From an uncultured Desulfobacter sp. (GTDB taxonomy: Bacteria > Desulfobacterota > Desulfobacteria > Desulfobacterales > Desulfobacteraceae): DNA of 64,000 bases. Both the position numbers and the translations under genes were made by a program. Numbering within the stretch: the first letter of the stretch is position 1; each line of letters starts with the position of its first letter. The notes below the pieces were generated by a model that saw nothing but the letters and a program-made list of their open reading frames with translations, ran no database searches and was not told the DNA's origin. The stretch is taken from positions 4,764,501 to 4,828,500 of the forward strand of contig NZ_OY762614.1 in NCBI RefSeq assembly GCF_963666145.1, written 5' to 3'. This document shows positions 37,332-46,969 of the stretch, one piece after another.

Positions 37332-38069
37332 TTAGTCCTGATTGAACGTCTTAGGCGATAACGCTGCAAACCTGCTTAGTATTATTTGGCCTTGAACTGT
37401 ATCATGACAGAAAACAGGATTTTGAGGCGTATTTTCACAGGATTTTTTCAGTTCTTCATTAATTTCTTTTATATATGCCCGGGTAATATCCGCATCATAT
37501 TCGGGATGAAACTGGACGCCCCAGGCAGATCGGCCGTAACGAAAAGAACTATATGGATCTTTCGCGGTGCTTCCCATTGGTATGGCATTTAAAGGCAGTT
37601 TTGTAACCGCCTGAAAATGTGATGTCTGGACCTCAAACGTTTGCGGAAGTCCGCCAAAAATCGGATCATCTTTTGCGTCGTCGGACATGTGAAAAGATAC
37701 GGTGCCAAACTCCGGACCTTCGGGCATATATCCCACCGTTCCGCCCAGTGCATATGCAAGAATTTGATGGCCAAAACAGATACCCAATATGGGTATCTCT
37801 TGCTTGACGGCTGTCACAAGCCAGTCTGCCGTTTTTTTTATCCATTCAGACTGTTCTGTGACCATAGCATGGGATCCGGTAATAATGATGCCGTCAATTT
37901 GAGCAAGATCCGGCAGCTGTGCTTTTTTATGGACCGGAACAATTGTGTCGGAGAAGGGATGATGCGTCTCTATCCCTGCTATAATCCAATTTTCAAAATC
38001 GCCGCGCCTGCCCACAAGGCAAGGTATGCTGTCACCTGTTTTTATGATGAAAATATTTTTCATTGGCAT
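37332..38069 (-). CDS. Class I glutamine amidotransferase (GMP synthase-like)
   Basis: This 245-residue stand-alone GATase1 domain has the nucleophile Cys in GICFGHQILAYALGG and the His-Glu pair in WGVQFHPEYDA. Such proteins resemble the GuaA amidotransferase half and include gamma-glutamyl hydrolases and amide-forming enzymes; the acceptor is unknown. No strong ribosome site is seen, and a second Met two codons in is equally possible. About 230 bases with no gene separate it from the upstream ACT gene. Confidence 0.87.
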   Translation of the reverse strand: MPMKNIFIIKTGDSIPCLVGRRGDFENWIIAGIETHHPFSDTIVPVHKKAQLPDLAQIDGIIITGSHAMVTEQSEWIKKTADWLVTAVKQEIPILGICFGHQILAYALGGTVGYMPEGPEFGTVSFHMSDDAKDDPIFGGLPQTFEVQTSHFQAVTKLPLNAIPMGSTAKDPYSSFRYGRSAWGVQFHPEYDADITRAYIKEINEELKKSCENTPQNPVFCHDTVQGQIILSRFAALSPKTFNQD

Positions 38070-38299
38070 TTTAATTTCTAAAACAGGCGTCCGCCATGTC
38101 GATATCTATCCTGTCCCTGTCCAAATTCAACATGTTTAAGACAATACCTTAAATTCTTTTTTATGCAGTTGTGCTTGGGGCACCGGAGCAGGTTTTTGAT
38201 CCGGTCCGGAGCCCTAAAGTTTTTTTACTATTTTACTAGAGGCCCGCAAAAATAATCCCATTCAAAATCAAGTAAAAATACTATTTGCCTGCGAGTCGT

Positions 38300-38728
38300 C
38301 TAAAGATTAGAGATTTCCTCTTTGTCTATGACTTTAATTCCCTGTTCCGCCAAAATAACCTTTGCCTTTTCAAGGTCATCAAAGCGGAAAATCATGATGG
38401 CGTTTTTGCACTGGGGATTGGCAAACGCATACATGTACTCAACATTGACGCCCTGTTCACTTAAAGGATCCAGCACCTGGTTCAGGCCCCCGGGTTCATC
38501 ATGGACTTCCACGGCCAGGACATGGGTTTTACCCACTGTAAAACCCTGATCCCGCAGGGCGGCGGTGGCTTTTTCATTTTCATTGACAATCAGTCGCAGT
38601 ACACCAAAATCCGTGGTGTCTGCCAGGGAAAGCGCCCGAATGTTGACGTCGGCGTCCCTTAAAATAGCAGTGACTTCCGCAAGACGCCCTTCTTTGTTTT
38701 CTATGAATATGGATATTTGTTCAGCCAT
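38300..38728 (-). CDS. Tandem ACT domain protein
   Basis: This 142-residue protein has two ACT domains, which bind amino acids. The first reads ISIFIENKEGRLAEVTAILRDADVNIRAL in several short motifs and the second starts near HVLAVEVHDEPGGL. CAAGGAG precedes the ATG. It is 14 bases downstream of the phenylacetate-CoA ligase gene. This pairing is common in anaerobes that oxidise aromatic amino acids, where the ACT protein is thought to regulate the ligase. Confidence 0.9.
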   Translation of the reverse strand: MAEQISIFIENKEGRLAEVTAILRDADVNIRALSLADTTDFGVLRLIVNENEKATAALRDQGFTVGKTHVLAVEVHDEPGGLNQVLDPLSEQGVNVEYMYAFANPQCKNAIMIFRFDDLEKAKVILAEQGIKVIDKEEISNL

Positions 38729-38742
38729 AATAGTCTCCTTGA

Positions 38743-40047
38743 TTAAAATTTGCGGTTATCTATAACCCTGACAGCCTTACCCTGGCTTCGTTCTATGGTT
38801 TTGGGTTCCACAAGGGCCACCTTGGCAGATACGCCTAAATGTTCCTTGATGTTATGTGAAATTTTGCCTTCCATGGTCTGCAGTCCCTTGATGTCGTCGC
38901 TGAAGGACTTTTCGTCAATTTCCACCTTGACTGTCAGGGTGTCTAAATTATTTACACGGTCAACAACGAGTTGGTAATGGGGAGCGACCTCCCGGCTTTC
39001 CATGAGTACGCTTTCAATCTGGGAGGGAAATACGTTGACGCCCCGGATTATCAGCATATCATCGGTACGGCCCGTGGGTTTGTTCATCCGTATGTGGGTT
39101 CTTCCGCAGGTGCAGGGCACAGGATTCAAGGAGGTGAGGTCTTTGGTGCGGTAACGGATGACCGGAAAGGCTTCTTTGGTAATGGATGTAAACACGATTT
39201 CTCCGGGATCTCCGGGGGGGACGGGTTCCAGGGTGTCCGGATCAATGATCTCCACAATGAAATGATCTTCGGCAATATGAAGACCTTTTTGTTCTTCAAT
39301 ACACTCCACGGAAACGCCGGGTCCCATGACTTCAGACAGACCATAGATGTCAATGGCCTTGAGGTCAAGCTTGGCTTCCAGTTCCTGGCGCATTCTCTCC
39401 GTCCAGGGTTCTGCGCCGAAAATACCGGATTTAAAAGAGAGATTTCTGAAATCGACCCCCATTTCATCGGCTACTTCAGCCAGATGAAGGATATAGGATG
39501 GTGTGCCGCACAGAATGGTGGGCTTGAAATCCTGCATAATGGTGATCTGACGTTTGGTGTTACCGCCGGAAACAGGGATAACCGATGCGCCCAGACGTTC
39601 CGCCCCATAGTGGGCACCAAGACCGCCTGTGAAAAGACCATAGCCCCAGGCATTGTGGATAATGTCTCCCGGGGTGCCGCCGGCAGCAGCCATGCTTCTG
39701 GCCATCAGATCTGCCCAGGTGCTGATATCGCGCTTGGTATAACCGACCACCGTGGGTTTGCCCGTGGTGCCGGAAGATGCGTGGATACGGACCACCTGTT
39801 CCATGGGGACGGCAAACATGTGATAGGGGTAGTTGTCCCGAAGATCCTGTTTGGTTGTAAAAGGCAGACGCCTTAAATCATCCAGGCTTTTGATGTCGGA
39901 AGGCTTGACTCCGGCTTTGTCATAGGTTTCCCTATAAAAAGGAACCGTGGCATAAATGCGTTCGATGGTGGTTTGAAGACGGCGAAGCTGTATCGCCTCC
40001 AGGCCCTCTCTGGGCATGGTCTCGAAGTCAATGTCGTATATGGGCAT
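38743..40047 (-). CDS. paaK: Phenylacetate-CoA ligase
   Basis: A 434-residue AMP-forming ligase of the PaaK type with the ATP loop HASSGTTGKPTVVGYT, IYGLSEVMGPG, and the C-terminal RTDDMLIIRGVNVFPSQIE. It activates phenylacetate or a related aryl acetate to its CoA ester, with ATP going to AMP. CAGGGAGAG precedes the ATG. Together with the ACT protein downstream it suggests catabolism of phenylalanine or other aromatic amino acids through keto acids. Indolepyruvate:ferredoxin oxidoreductase genes, frequent neighbours, are not present here. Confidence 0.92.
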   Translation of the reverse strand: MPIYDIDFETMPREGLEAIQLRRLQTTIERIYATVPFYRETYDKAGVKPSDIKSLDDLRRLPFTTKQDLRDNYPYHMFAVPMEQVVRIHASSGTTGKPTVVGYTKRDISTWADLMARSMAAAGGTPGDIIHNAWGYGLFTGGLGAHYGAERLGASVIPVSGGNTKRQITIMQDFKPTILCGTPSYILHLAEVADEMGVDFRNLSFKSGIFGAEPWTERMRQELEAKLDLKAIDIYGLSEVMGPGVSVECIEEQKGLHIAEDHFIVEIIDPDTLEPVPPGDPGEIVFTSITKEAFPVIRYRTKDLTSLNPVPCTCGRTHIRMNKPTGRTDDMLIIRGVNVFPSQIESVLMESREVAPHYQLVVDRVNNLDTLTVKVEIDEKSFSDDIKGLQTMEGKISHNIKEHLGVSAKVALVEPKTIERSQGKAVRVIDNRKF

Positions 40048-40104
40048 GTTTTACTCTCCCTGGTTATCTGTTGTTTGGCCGTAAAATCATCCATTTGCGG
40101 CCCT

Positions 40105-40162
40105 GCATAAAAATTTACAATCTTCACATACTACAGTATACGTCGGTTGTAAATTTTTATGC
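40105..40162. repeat. 16-bp perfect inverted repeat
   Basis: GCATAAAAATTTACAA (40105-40120) and its exact reverse complement (40147-40162) are separated by 26 bases, in the gap between the crotonase gene and paaK. There is no T run, so it is not a classical terminator. It could be an operator pair, an mRNA-stabilising hairpin or a small repeat element. Confidence 0.7.
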
Positions 40163-40236
40163 GTGTTGCATGTGGGTAGCCGATCAAGCAAAAGCCTTTC
40201 TATCCAGCCGCCCAAATACTGTTTTGCGTTCAGGCT

Positions 40237-41025
40237 TTATTTAAGCGTGCCTTTGAATTCAGGTTTTCTTTTTTCCAAAAATGCCGATGTGCCTTCTTTG
40301 GCATCCGCGCTTGCAAAGGCAATGGCAAAGGCATCATTTTCAATGAGACAACCGGTTTCAAGGTCACACCCCAGACCTGCCTGTATGGCTTCTTTGGCGG
40401 CTCTCAGGGAAACGCATCCCTTGGCTGCAATTTTCTTGGCTGTCTTTTTGACCTCATCCATCAGGGATTCATGGGGACACACCTGATTTACCATACCATA
40501 TTCCAGGGCTTTGTCGGCAGTAATATTGCCGCCGGTGAAAATCATCTCCTTGGCCCTGTTTTTTCCCACAACCCTGGCAAGCCGCTGGGTACCGCCAAAG
40601 CCGGGAATGAGCCCCAGGTTGATCTCAGGCAGTCCGAATATCGCTTTTTCCGAGGCATAGATAAAATCACAAGCCAGGGCAACTTCACTGCCGCCGCCCA
40701 GGGCAAATCCGTTTACGGCAGCAATGGCCGGGAAGGGCAGGGCTTCAATTTTGGAGAACAGCTTCTGGCCTTTACGGGAAAAGTACTTTGCCGCCAACGC
40801 ATCCATTTGGGTCAGTTCCGAGATATCTGCCCCGGCCACAAAGGATTTGTCTCCGGTACCGGTTAAAATCAGCACCCGGATTTCATCGTTGGCCAGCACC
40901 TGGTCCAAGGCGACATCCAGTTCATCAAGCAGTGCATTATTCAGCGCATTCAAGGCTTTGGGACGATTGAAAGAGATCATGGCAATGGCACTGTCCATCT
41001 CAAGAAGAATGTTTTCAAATGACAT
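40237..41025 (-). CDS. Enoyl-CoA hydratase (crotonase family)
   Basis: A 262-residue protein with the oxyanion-hole segment FVAGADISEL, ALGGGSEVALACDF, the catalytic glutamate in GLPEINLGLIPGFGGTQRL and a second one in AKEMIFTG. It hydrates trans-2-enoyl-CoA in fatty acid or aromatic degradation. The ATG at 41025 has AAGGTGG five bases upstream; a GTG three codons earlier is less likely. About 190 bases separate it from paaK, so shared transcription is only possible. Confidence 0.92.
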   Translation of the reverse strand: MSFENILLEMDSAIAMISFNRPKALNALNNALLDELDVALDQVLANDEIRVLILTGTGDKSFVAGADISELTQMDALAAKYFSRKGQKLFSKIEALPFPAIAAVNGFALGGGSEVALACDFIYASEKAIFGLPEINLGLIPGFGGTQRLARVVGKNRAKEMIFTGGNITADKALEYGMVNQVCPHESLMDEVKKTAKKIAAKGCVSLRAAKEAIQAGLGCDLETGCLIENDAFAIAFASADAKEGTSAFLEKRKPEFKGTLK

Positions 41026-41201
41026 AAATTCCACCTTTTAATTGATTTTCATATTGTGTCATGGGGTGTGCCTGGTTCATCAACAAACGGTTGACGAACC
41101 AGGTCAGCCTATGGCGGTTATTGGTTTTGCAACCGGTTATTTGTTTCGTTGTTGTGGGGGAGGGCCACCTGGCGGGTATTGGCAGATATGGTGCTGCCGG
41201 G

Positions 41202-43019
41202 TTATATGTGCTGGGGATTTGTGGCATTGATATATTTTTCTATCCCGTCGGCAATGGCGTTGCAGATGTCATTGCGATAGGCGTCTGTCAGCAGACGTTT
41301 GCATTCGGTTTTGTTGGATATAAAGGAGGATTCAATGAGAATCGCAGGCATCCGTGCCCCAAGCAGTACATAGAACGGCGCCTGTTTGACTCCCAGATCA
41401 CGGATGTTCGTGTATTTGTTTTTCATGCCTGTGACCATGGCCGTATGAACGTCATTGGCAAGACGGGTGGATTCTTCGATCTTGGCATGTTTCATCAGGT
41501 CATTTAGAATATAGGCCAGATCCGAGATGTTTTTTTCGGATGTGGCATTCTCCCGGGCGGCCACGGCAATGGCCTGTTCGTCCGTGGCCAGGTTCAAAAT
41601 ATAGGTTTCAATGCCGGACAGTTTTTTGCTTTTTGCGGCATTGCAGTGCATGGAAATAAACAGGTCAGCCCGCTGGGTGTTGGCAATGGCCGTTCGCTCT
41701 TCCAGGGTCAGTTTCCGGTCGGTGGTGCGGGTCAGAAGCACCTCGCAGTTCAGGCGGCTGCGAAGTTTTTCGGCCAGAGTCGTTGCAAGTTTGAGAACAA
41801 TATCCTTTTCCCATACCCCTTTGACATATCCTGGCGCGCCGGGGTCCTTGCCGCCGTGGCCGGGGTCAATGACGATTTTTCTGACACCCAAAGCCAGCTG
41901 GCGGGCAATGTCAGAGGATTTTAAATTGTCTGTGGTGACCCGGTCCGTTTTTCCTGTAAACGGTTTGGTTCCAGAGGAACTACCGTCGGCAAGCTGGTCC
42001 GTGGGTTCTGTGGCGTTTTTCCCCCACAGATCAATAACGATACGGAACGGGTCTTTCAGCGAGAAGATTTTATAGTTATCAAAATCTTTTATATCCACCA
42101 CCACCCGGACGGTATGGGGGGTAAACTGGCCGGCCCGGGCCTGCTGGAGCAGATCATCGTTGATGGGCGTGTGGTCCGGCACATTGCGGCCAAGTCTTGC
42201 CTGGTCAATGTCTATGTATAATCTTTGGAACGGAACATTTAGAACCGGATCTTTTTTTAACAGCTTATAGGTGTATTTTCGTTCACGGTCGGCATTGACC
42301 ACGACCCGGGTGTATTCGGGGTTGGACCAGAACCGCAGGTCCGTAACCGTTGTATCTCCTTTGGGCAGGGGCGGAACAGCCTCATTGTCTTTGGGCGTCT
42401 CCGGACCGCAAGACCCTGTGTCCTGGGTGTTGTTTTCTATAATATCCGATACGATATCCGAGGGGTGCTGATACTCCCCGGTATCTTCCGCCTCGGCCTG
42501 GGCCAGTTTTTTCTTGTGGTATTCTGCAATGGCTTCGTCGTTGCGGGTCAGATTTTTTTGGGAGCGTTTTATTTTTATGTCATTGTTGTTAGGGCGTGGT
42601 ATTGAGCTGTTTGCCTCCGCCAGGGTTCGGGCACGGGCGCTGTATGCGCTTTGGGGATAAAGTTGTTTGATGCGGGCGATAATATCATCGGCCTGGCTGT
42701 TCCAGTGGGGATTGCCGGTTCGTTTGGCAAGTTGGAAATAAAGTTCTGCCGCCTTGTACAGCCCGGCCGGTGCCCATGTATTTCCGGGAAAGGTTTTGTG
42801 GATGGATTTGTAGTTTTCTATACAGGTCAGCCAGGCGGATACCTGGTTAATATCCACCGAAGACCGTTTTAATTTTTTAAGACAGGTGTCTGCTGCCAGG
42901 TATCTGTCTTTGGCATTATCATTGGCGGCAAAAGCTGTCCCATGGGGCCAGGCAAAGAGACAAACGCAGATCAGAATCGGGATAAAAACAGTGCGTATGC
43001 TCTTAACCCCAATGCTCAT
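41202..43019 (-). CDS. N-acetylmuramoyl-L-alanine amidase (AmiC-like), exported
   Basis: This 605-residue protein starts with a signal peptide (charged start, then LICVCLFAWPHGTAFA). A helical repeat-like region follows (about 30-130), then an AMIN domain (about 225-330) that directs septal targeting. The catalytic Amidase_3 domain is C-terminal from about 390: IDPGHGGKDPGAPG (Zn His), RTTDRKLTLEERTAIAN, LFISMHCNAAKS (Zn His) and AILIESSFISN (catalytic Glu). It cleaves the stem peptide from peptidoglycan during daughter-cell separation. It overlaps the mutS stop by four bases (ATGA). Confidence 0.93.
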   Translation of the reverse strand: MSIGVKSIRTVFIPILICVCLFAWPHGTAFAANDNAKDRYLAADTCLKKLKRSSVDINQVSAWLTCIENYKSIHKTFPGNTWAPAGLYKAAELYFQLAKRTGNPHWNSQADDIIARIKQLYPQSAYSARARTLAEANSSIPRPNNNDIKIKRSQKNLTRNDEAIAEYHKKKLAQAEAEDTGEYQHPSDIVSDIIENNTQDTGSCGPETPKDNEAVPPLPKGDTTVTDLRFWSNPEYTRVVVNADRERKYTYKLLKKDPVLNVPFQRLYIDIDQARLGRNVPDHTPINDDLLQQARAGQFTPHTVRVVVDIKDFDNYKIFSLKDPFRIVIDLWGKNATEPTDQLADGSSSGTKPFTGKTDRVTTDNLKSSDIARQLALGVRKIVIDPGHGGKDPGAPGYVKGVWEKDIVLKLATTLAEKLRSRLNCEVLLTRTTDRKLTLEERTAIANTQRADLFISMHCNAAKSKKLSGIETYILNLATDEQAIAVAARENATSEKNISDLAYILNDLMKHAKIEESTRLANDVHTAMVTGMKNKYTNIRDLGVKQAPFYVLLGARMPAILIESSFISNKTECKRLLTDAYRNDICNAIADGIEKYINATNPQHI

Positions 43020-45667
43020 GCCTCAACCTTGCTCTTGAGCTCGTTTAAAAAGTTCAGGGCGTCCAGGGGCGTCATTTGGGCAATATCCACCTTGTGCAGC
43101 ATCTGGCGCAGATCATCATCCGATGGACCGAACAGGTTCATCTGTCCGCTGGGGTTGCGTTTTTTTGACCCTTTTTTCTTTTTGTCGGGCTGTGCAGAAG
43201 GCACAGGTGTGGTGGGATGCTGTTCCGCAGATGCCAGAACCGATTTGGCAAGATCAATAATATCATCGGGAACCCCCGCCAGGCGTGCCACCTGGATGCC
43301 GTAGCTGCGGTTGGTGCCCCCTTTGACCAGGCTGCGCAGGAACACGATATTGTCGTTGAACTCCTTGACCTCAATATTATAGTTTTTGATCCGGGGTTTG
43401 AGTTCTTCCAGCTGGAGCAGTTCATGGTAATGGGTGGCAAACAGGGTTTTTACGCCTTTGCCATTGAGGTCATGCAGGTACTCGGCCACGGCCCAGGCAA
43501 TGCTCATGCCGTCGTAGGTGGAAGTTCCCCGGCCGATTTCATCCAGAATCACCAGACTTCTTTCCGTGGCATTGTTCACAATATTGGCGGTCTCCTCCAT
43601 CTCAACCATGAAGGTACTCTGTCCCGACGACAGATTGTCCAGTGCCCCCACCCGGGTGAATATCCTGTCGGTGATGCAGATGGACGCCCCTGCGGCCGGC
43701 ACAAAAGAGCCCATCTGGGCCATGAGTACGGTTAGGGCCACCTGGCGCAGCACCGTGGATTTGCCGGCCATGTTGGGTCCTGTGATCAGAATCTGCTGGC
43801 ACTGGGTATCGTCCAGCGCGATGGAGTTGGGCACATACCGCTCGCCCTGGATCAGTTTTTCAACCACCGGGTGCCTGCCGTCCTGGATGTCAATGCGCCG
43901 GTCATCATTGATGTCGGGCTTGACATAGGCATTTTCCACGGCCGCTTTGGCAAGCCCCTGGATCACGTCGATGGCGGCAATGAACTGCGCCATGGTCAGG
44001 ATATCCTTTGCCCGTTGGGACACCTTTTCCCTGACCGTGCAGAAGATCTCATATTCCAGGGTGTTTCTGCGTTCCTGGGCATTGAATATGGTATCTTCCA
44101 CCGCTTTCATATCCTGGGTGATGAACCGTTCGGCATTGACCAGGGTCTGTTTGCGGATATAGTGATCCGGTACCTTGTCGGACTGGGCTTTGGATACTTC
44201 GATGAAATACCCGAACACCTTATTATATTTGATTTTCAGCGAGGATAGCCCCGTGGCTTCCTTCTCTTTTTTTTCGGTTTTTGCAATCCAGGATTTTCCG
44301 TCCCGGGTGATGAACAACAGTTCGTCCAGTTCCGGGTTGTATCCGTCGTTGATCAGGTTGCCTTCGTTGAGCACGTGCACGGCATCTTCCCGGATGGCTT
44401 TGCCGATCAGTTGTGCCAGTGCTTCCAGGTCCGGGACCAGGTTTTTATCCATGCCGGCCCCGTTGAGAATCGGGCTTTCAAATGTTTCGATCTGCCTGAA
44501 CAGATCCGGCAGAACCGAGAGGGAATTTTTAAGGGCGAGCATGTCCCGGGCATTGCCCTGGCCCATGGAGATGCGCGAGCCCAGCCGTTCAAGGTCATAT
44601 ACCGATTTAAGCAGATCCCCAAGCATCTGGTGGATGGCCGGGGCGCCGATCAGCTCTTCGATGGCACCAAGGCGCTGCTGAATCTGCTCTTTGTCCACCA
44701 GCGGATACCTGATCCACTGCTTGATCAGCCGGCCGCCCATGGCGGTAACGGTTTTGTCCAGAATGTGGATCAACGAGCCTTTGGGACTCTGGGTCTGGAT
44801 ATTGGTCAGTAGTTCAAGGTTTTTGCAGGACCTGTCGTCGATGACCATGAAGTCATTGAGGTTATATGAACTGATCTTATAAATATGGCTGGTATCCGCC
44901 AACTGGGTGTCCCGGACATAGGAGATGGCAGCGCCTGCCGCGGATATACAGGCCGGCATGCGTTCAATGCCGAATCCTTCAAGACTGCGGGTGGCAAATT
45001 GTTCCGTCAGAAGCTGCCGGGCATTGTCGGGCCGGAATGTATGGTTGTCCAGATAGGAGATCTGAATATGGGAAAATGCTTTCCTGACGGCAGCCATGGC
45101 CGGATCAGATTTGAAACCGTCCGGCAGCAGCACCTCTTTGGGGGCAAGTTTTAAGGCCTCATCCAAAAGGGCGTATGGAATGACACCGGATGTACGCTCT
45201 GTCTGGCAGGTGGTAAAGCTGCCGGTGGATATGTCTATACAGGCAAGTCCTGCATGATCAGGCGTTTTGGAAATGGCCACCAGAAAATTGTTTGTGCTGC
45301 GATCCAGCAGGGAATCGTTGAGGATCATGCCCGGGGTGATGACCCGGATAATTTCACGCTTCACAAGCCCTTTGGTCTGGGACGGGTCTTCCACCTGCTC
45401 ACAAACGGCAACCTTGCAGCCTTTCCCAATGAGTTTGGCAATGTAAAGATCGGCTGCCTTGTAGGGCACTCCGCACATGGGAACAGGGTCCGGGTCGTTT
45501 TTATTCCGGGAGGTTAGCGCGATTTCAAGGATGCCGGCAGCCTTGACGGCATCCCCAAGGAACATTTCATAAAAGTCCCCCATCCGGTAAAAAAGTATGG
45601 CGTCCTGACAAGTTTCTTTGATGGCCAGGTATTGGGCCATCATGGGAGTTTGTTTCTTTTGGGTCAT
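43016..45667 (-). CDS. mutS: DNA mismatch repair protein MutS
   Basis: The 883-residue MutS has the mismatch-binding FYEM in YRMGDFYEMFLG near residue 30, and the Walker A ITGPNMAGKST at about residue 625-635. ILDEIGRGTSTYDG (Walker B) and TLFATHYHEL follow. It recognises mispairs and recruits MutL (not in the window). The last ten residues overlap nothing but the ATGA with the amidase start. The upstream LapA-like gene ends 26 bases before the start. Confidence 0.97.
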   Translation of the reverse strand: MTQKKQTPMMAQYLAIKETCQDAILFYRMGDFYEMFLGDAVKAAGILEIALTSRNKNDPDPVPMCGVPYKAADLYIAKLIGKGCKVAVCEQVEDPSQTKGLVKREIIRVITPGMILNDSLLDRSTNNFLVAISKTPDHAGLACIDISTGSFTTCQTERTSGVIPYALLDEALKLAPKEVLLPDGFKSDPAMAAVRKAFSHIQISYLDNHTFRPDNARQLLTEQFATRSLEGFGIERMPACISAAGAAISYVRDTQLADTSHIYKISSYNLNDFMVIDDRSCKNLELLTNIQTQSPKGSLIHILDKTVTAMGGRLIKQWIRYPLVDKEQIQQRLGAIEELIGAPAIHQMLGDLLKSVYDLERLGSRISMGQGNARDMLALKNSLSVLPDLFRQIETFESPILNGAGMDKNLVPDLEALAQLIGKAIREDAVHVLNEGNLINDGYNPELDELLFITRDGKSWIAKTEKKEKEATGLSSLKIKYNKVFGYFIEVSKAQSDKVPDHYIRKQTLVNAERFITQDMKAVEDTIFNAQERRNTLEYEIFCTVREKVSQRAKDILTMAQFIAAIDVIQGLAKAAVENAYVKPDINDDRRIDIQDGRHPVVEKLIQGERYVPNSIALDDTQCQQILITGPNMAGKSTVLRQVALTVLMAQMGSFVPAAGASICITDRIFTRVGALDNLSSGQSTFMVEMEETANIVNNATERSLVILDEIGRGTSTYDGMSIAWAVAEYLHDLNGKGVKTLFATHYHELLQLEELKPRIKNYNIEVKEFNDNIVFLRSLVKGGTNRSYGIQVARLAGVPDDIIDLAKSVLASAEQHPTTPVPSAQPDKKKKGSKKRNPSGQMNLFGPSDDDLRQMLHKVDIAQMTPLDALNFLNELKSKVEA

Positions 45668-45693
45668 GGATGTTCAAAGGTGGGCAGGTATTT

Positions 45694-46098
45694 TTAAGCC
45701 GTTTGGCTTTCTTGGGTTGCAGCCTGCTCTTTGTCTTTGCGGGCTTGTTCTTCCAGGTGTTTTTTGATGACGGGATCATGGAGAAATATGTCAAGACGTG
45801 TCTGAAGCGAATTGATTTCTCCTTTCATGCTTTCGATACGTTCGTCCCGTGTTCTAAGCTGGCGTTTCATGCGAAAGGCCGTGATCATTCCACGAATGCC
45901 AGTGAGCAAAAGGCCCAGGACCAGGCAGAAAAGCCAATATCCCCAGTTGGGAATCGCCATGGCCGTGTAATGAAGAGACGCTATTTTAAGGTCAATTTGG
46001 AGTGGTGTTTCTGTCAGGAAGTATCCCTGGTTCTGGATGCCGAAAATGGCCAGAAATACCAGGAAGATTATGAACAATATAATTTTAAACGCTTTCAT
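45694..46098 (-). CDS. LapA-domain membrane protein
   Basis: This 134-residue protein has two transmembrane helices (about 4-26 and 52-76) and a C-terminal coiled coil (about 77-130). It fits the LapA/YciS-type domain (DUF1049) found in lipopolysaccharide assembly proteins, here without the TPR part of LapB. GGAGAG precedes the ATG. Same strand as mutS and probably in the same transcript. Confidence 0.8.
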   Translation of the reverse strand: MKAFKIILFIIFLVFLAIFGIQNQGYFLTETPLQIDLKIASLHYTAMAIPNWGYWLFCLVLGLLLTGIRGMITAFRMKRQLRTRDERIESMKGEINSLQTRLDIFLHDPVIKKHLEEQARKDKEQAATQESQTA

Positions 46099-46289
46099 TT
46101 GTTCTCTCCGTTATAGATGTTGAGTGAGCCCCTATAATTTGAGCGAATCCCTATAAATTTGGGGGTGACTATAGATCAAAATTAGTTATTTATCAATTCC
46201 TCTTTTGGTTCTCTTTTGGCTTTCAAGGGCTTGGATAGTGAATGCCGGGCCTTTTGCAGATAAATGTTTCAGCCTAACTTTTTTTTATT

Positions 46290-46943
46290 TTAGGGTGTAT
46301 CCGCCGGCAAAAGAGTCACCTTTGGGGCTTCATTTTCTTCAAGGTCAATAATGGCCCCTGATCCCGGACCTGCGATGGCGCAATTGACCACTGTACTTTG
46401 ATGCAGAGATTTAAAGCCAAAATCTTCGTGGATATGGCCGCAAAGCACAAGACTCGGGGATGCGGCCTGGATAAACCTGGCCAGATGCCGGCTGCCGACA
46501 CTTATTTTTTTGCCCGCACGGTCACATGCCCCCTTTGGCGGCGTATGGACCACCAGTACCGTATTGGGTTCCATGGGGCAGGGCAGAGCAGAGAGCTTTC
46601 CTTTTTCATTTAAGCCGATCCGGTTGGCAAAGGGTACGGGCAGGGTGCCGGAAACCCCCACAAAAGAAAAGCCTTTAACCTTATGGGGTGTTTGGGTTAA
46701 CAGCGTGATGTTGGCGGCTTTTTCTATTTTGGGTTCAATGCGTTTTAAATCCGTATTTCCCCGGACCGCCAGAACGGGAACCGGCAGGCTGTCAATCTGG
46801 GAAAGGACGGTGGACCAGTTGAAAAAATGGGTCATGTCTCCGGGTACAACCATCAACTCCGGCTGGTATTGGTCCAAAATTCCGTAAATGGATTCCATAT
46901 GTTCGGGTTTGCCATGAATGTCTGCAACTGCATAGATACGCAT
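46290..46943 (-). CDS. Calcineurin-like metallophosphoesterase
   Basis: This 217-residue protein has all five metal motifs: ADIHGK, PGDMTHF, RGNTDLK, VVHTPP and CGHIHEDFG. The substrate could be a phosphodiester or a phosphoprotein and cannot be read off. GGAGA precedes the ATG, which lies 26 bases after the hutI stop. About 190 bases without a gene follow before the LapA-like gene. Confidence 0.9.
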   Translation of the reverse strand: MRIYAVADIHGKPEHMESIYGILDQYQPELMVVPGDMTHFFNWSTVLSQIDSLPVPVLAVRGNTDLKRIEPKIEKAANITLLTQTPHKVKGFSFVGVSGTLPVPFANRIGLNEKGKLSALPCPMEPNTVLVVHTPPKGACDRAGKKISVGSRHLARFIQAASPSLVLCGHIHEDFGFKSLHQSTVVNCAIAGPGSGAIIDLEENEAPKVTLLPADTP

Positions 46944-46969
46944 CTGATCTCCAACTAAACCAAGTAAAG

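Noticed and set aside
38185..38228. Hairpin with GGGC-x-CCGG / CCGG-x-GCCC followed by T7
   Set aside because: It would terminate + strand transcription, but no + strand gene ends nearby and the stem has a mismatch; not listed as a terminator.
38971..39876. A 301-codon + strand open frame
   Set aside because: It is antisense to paaK, whose motifs and ribosome site are clear; the translation has no family character.
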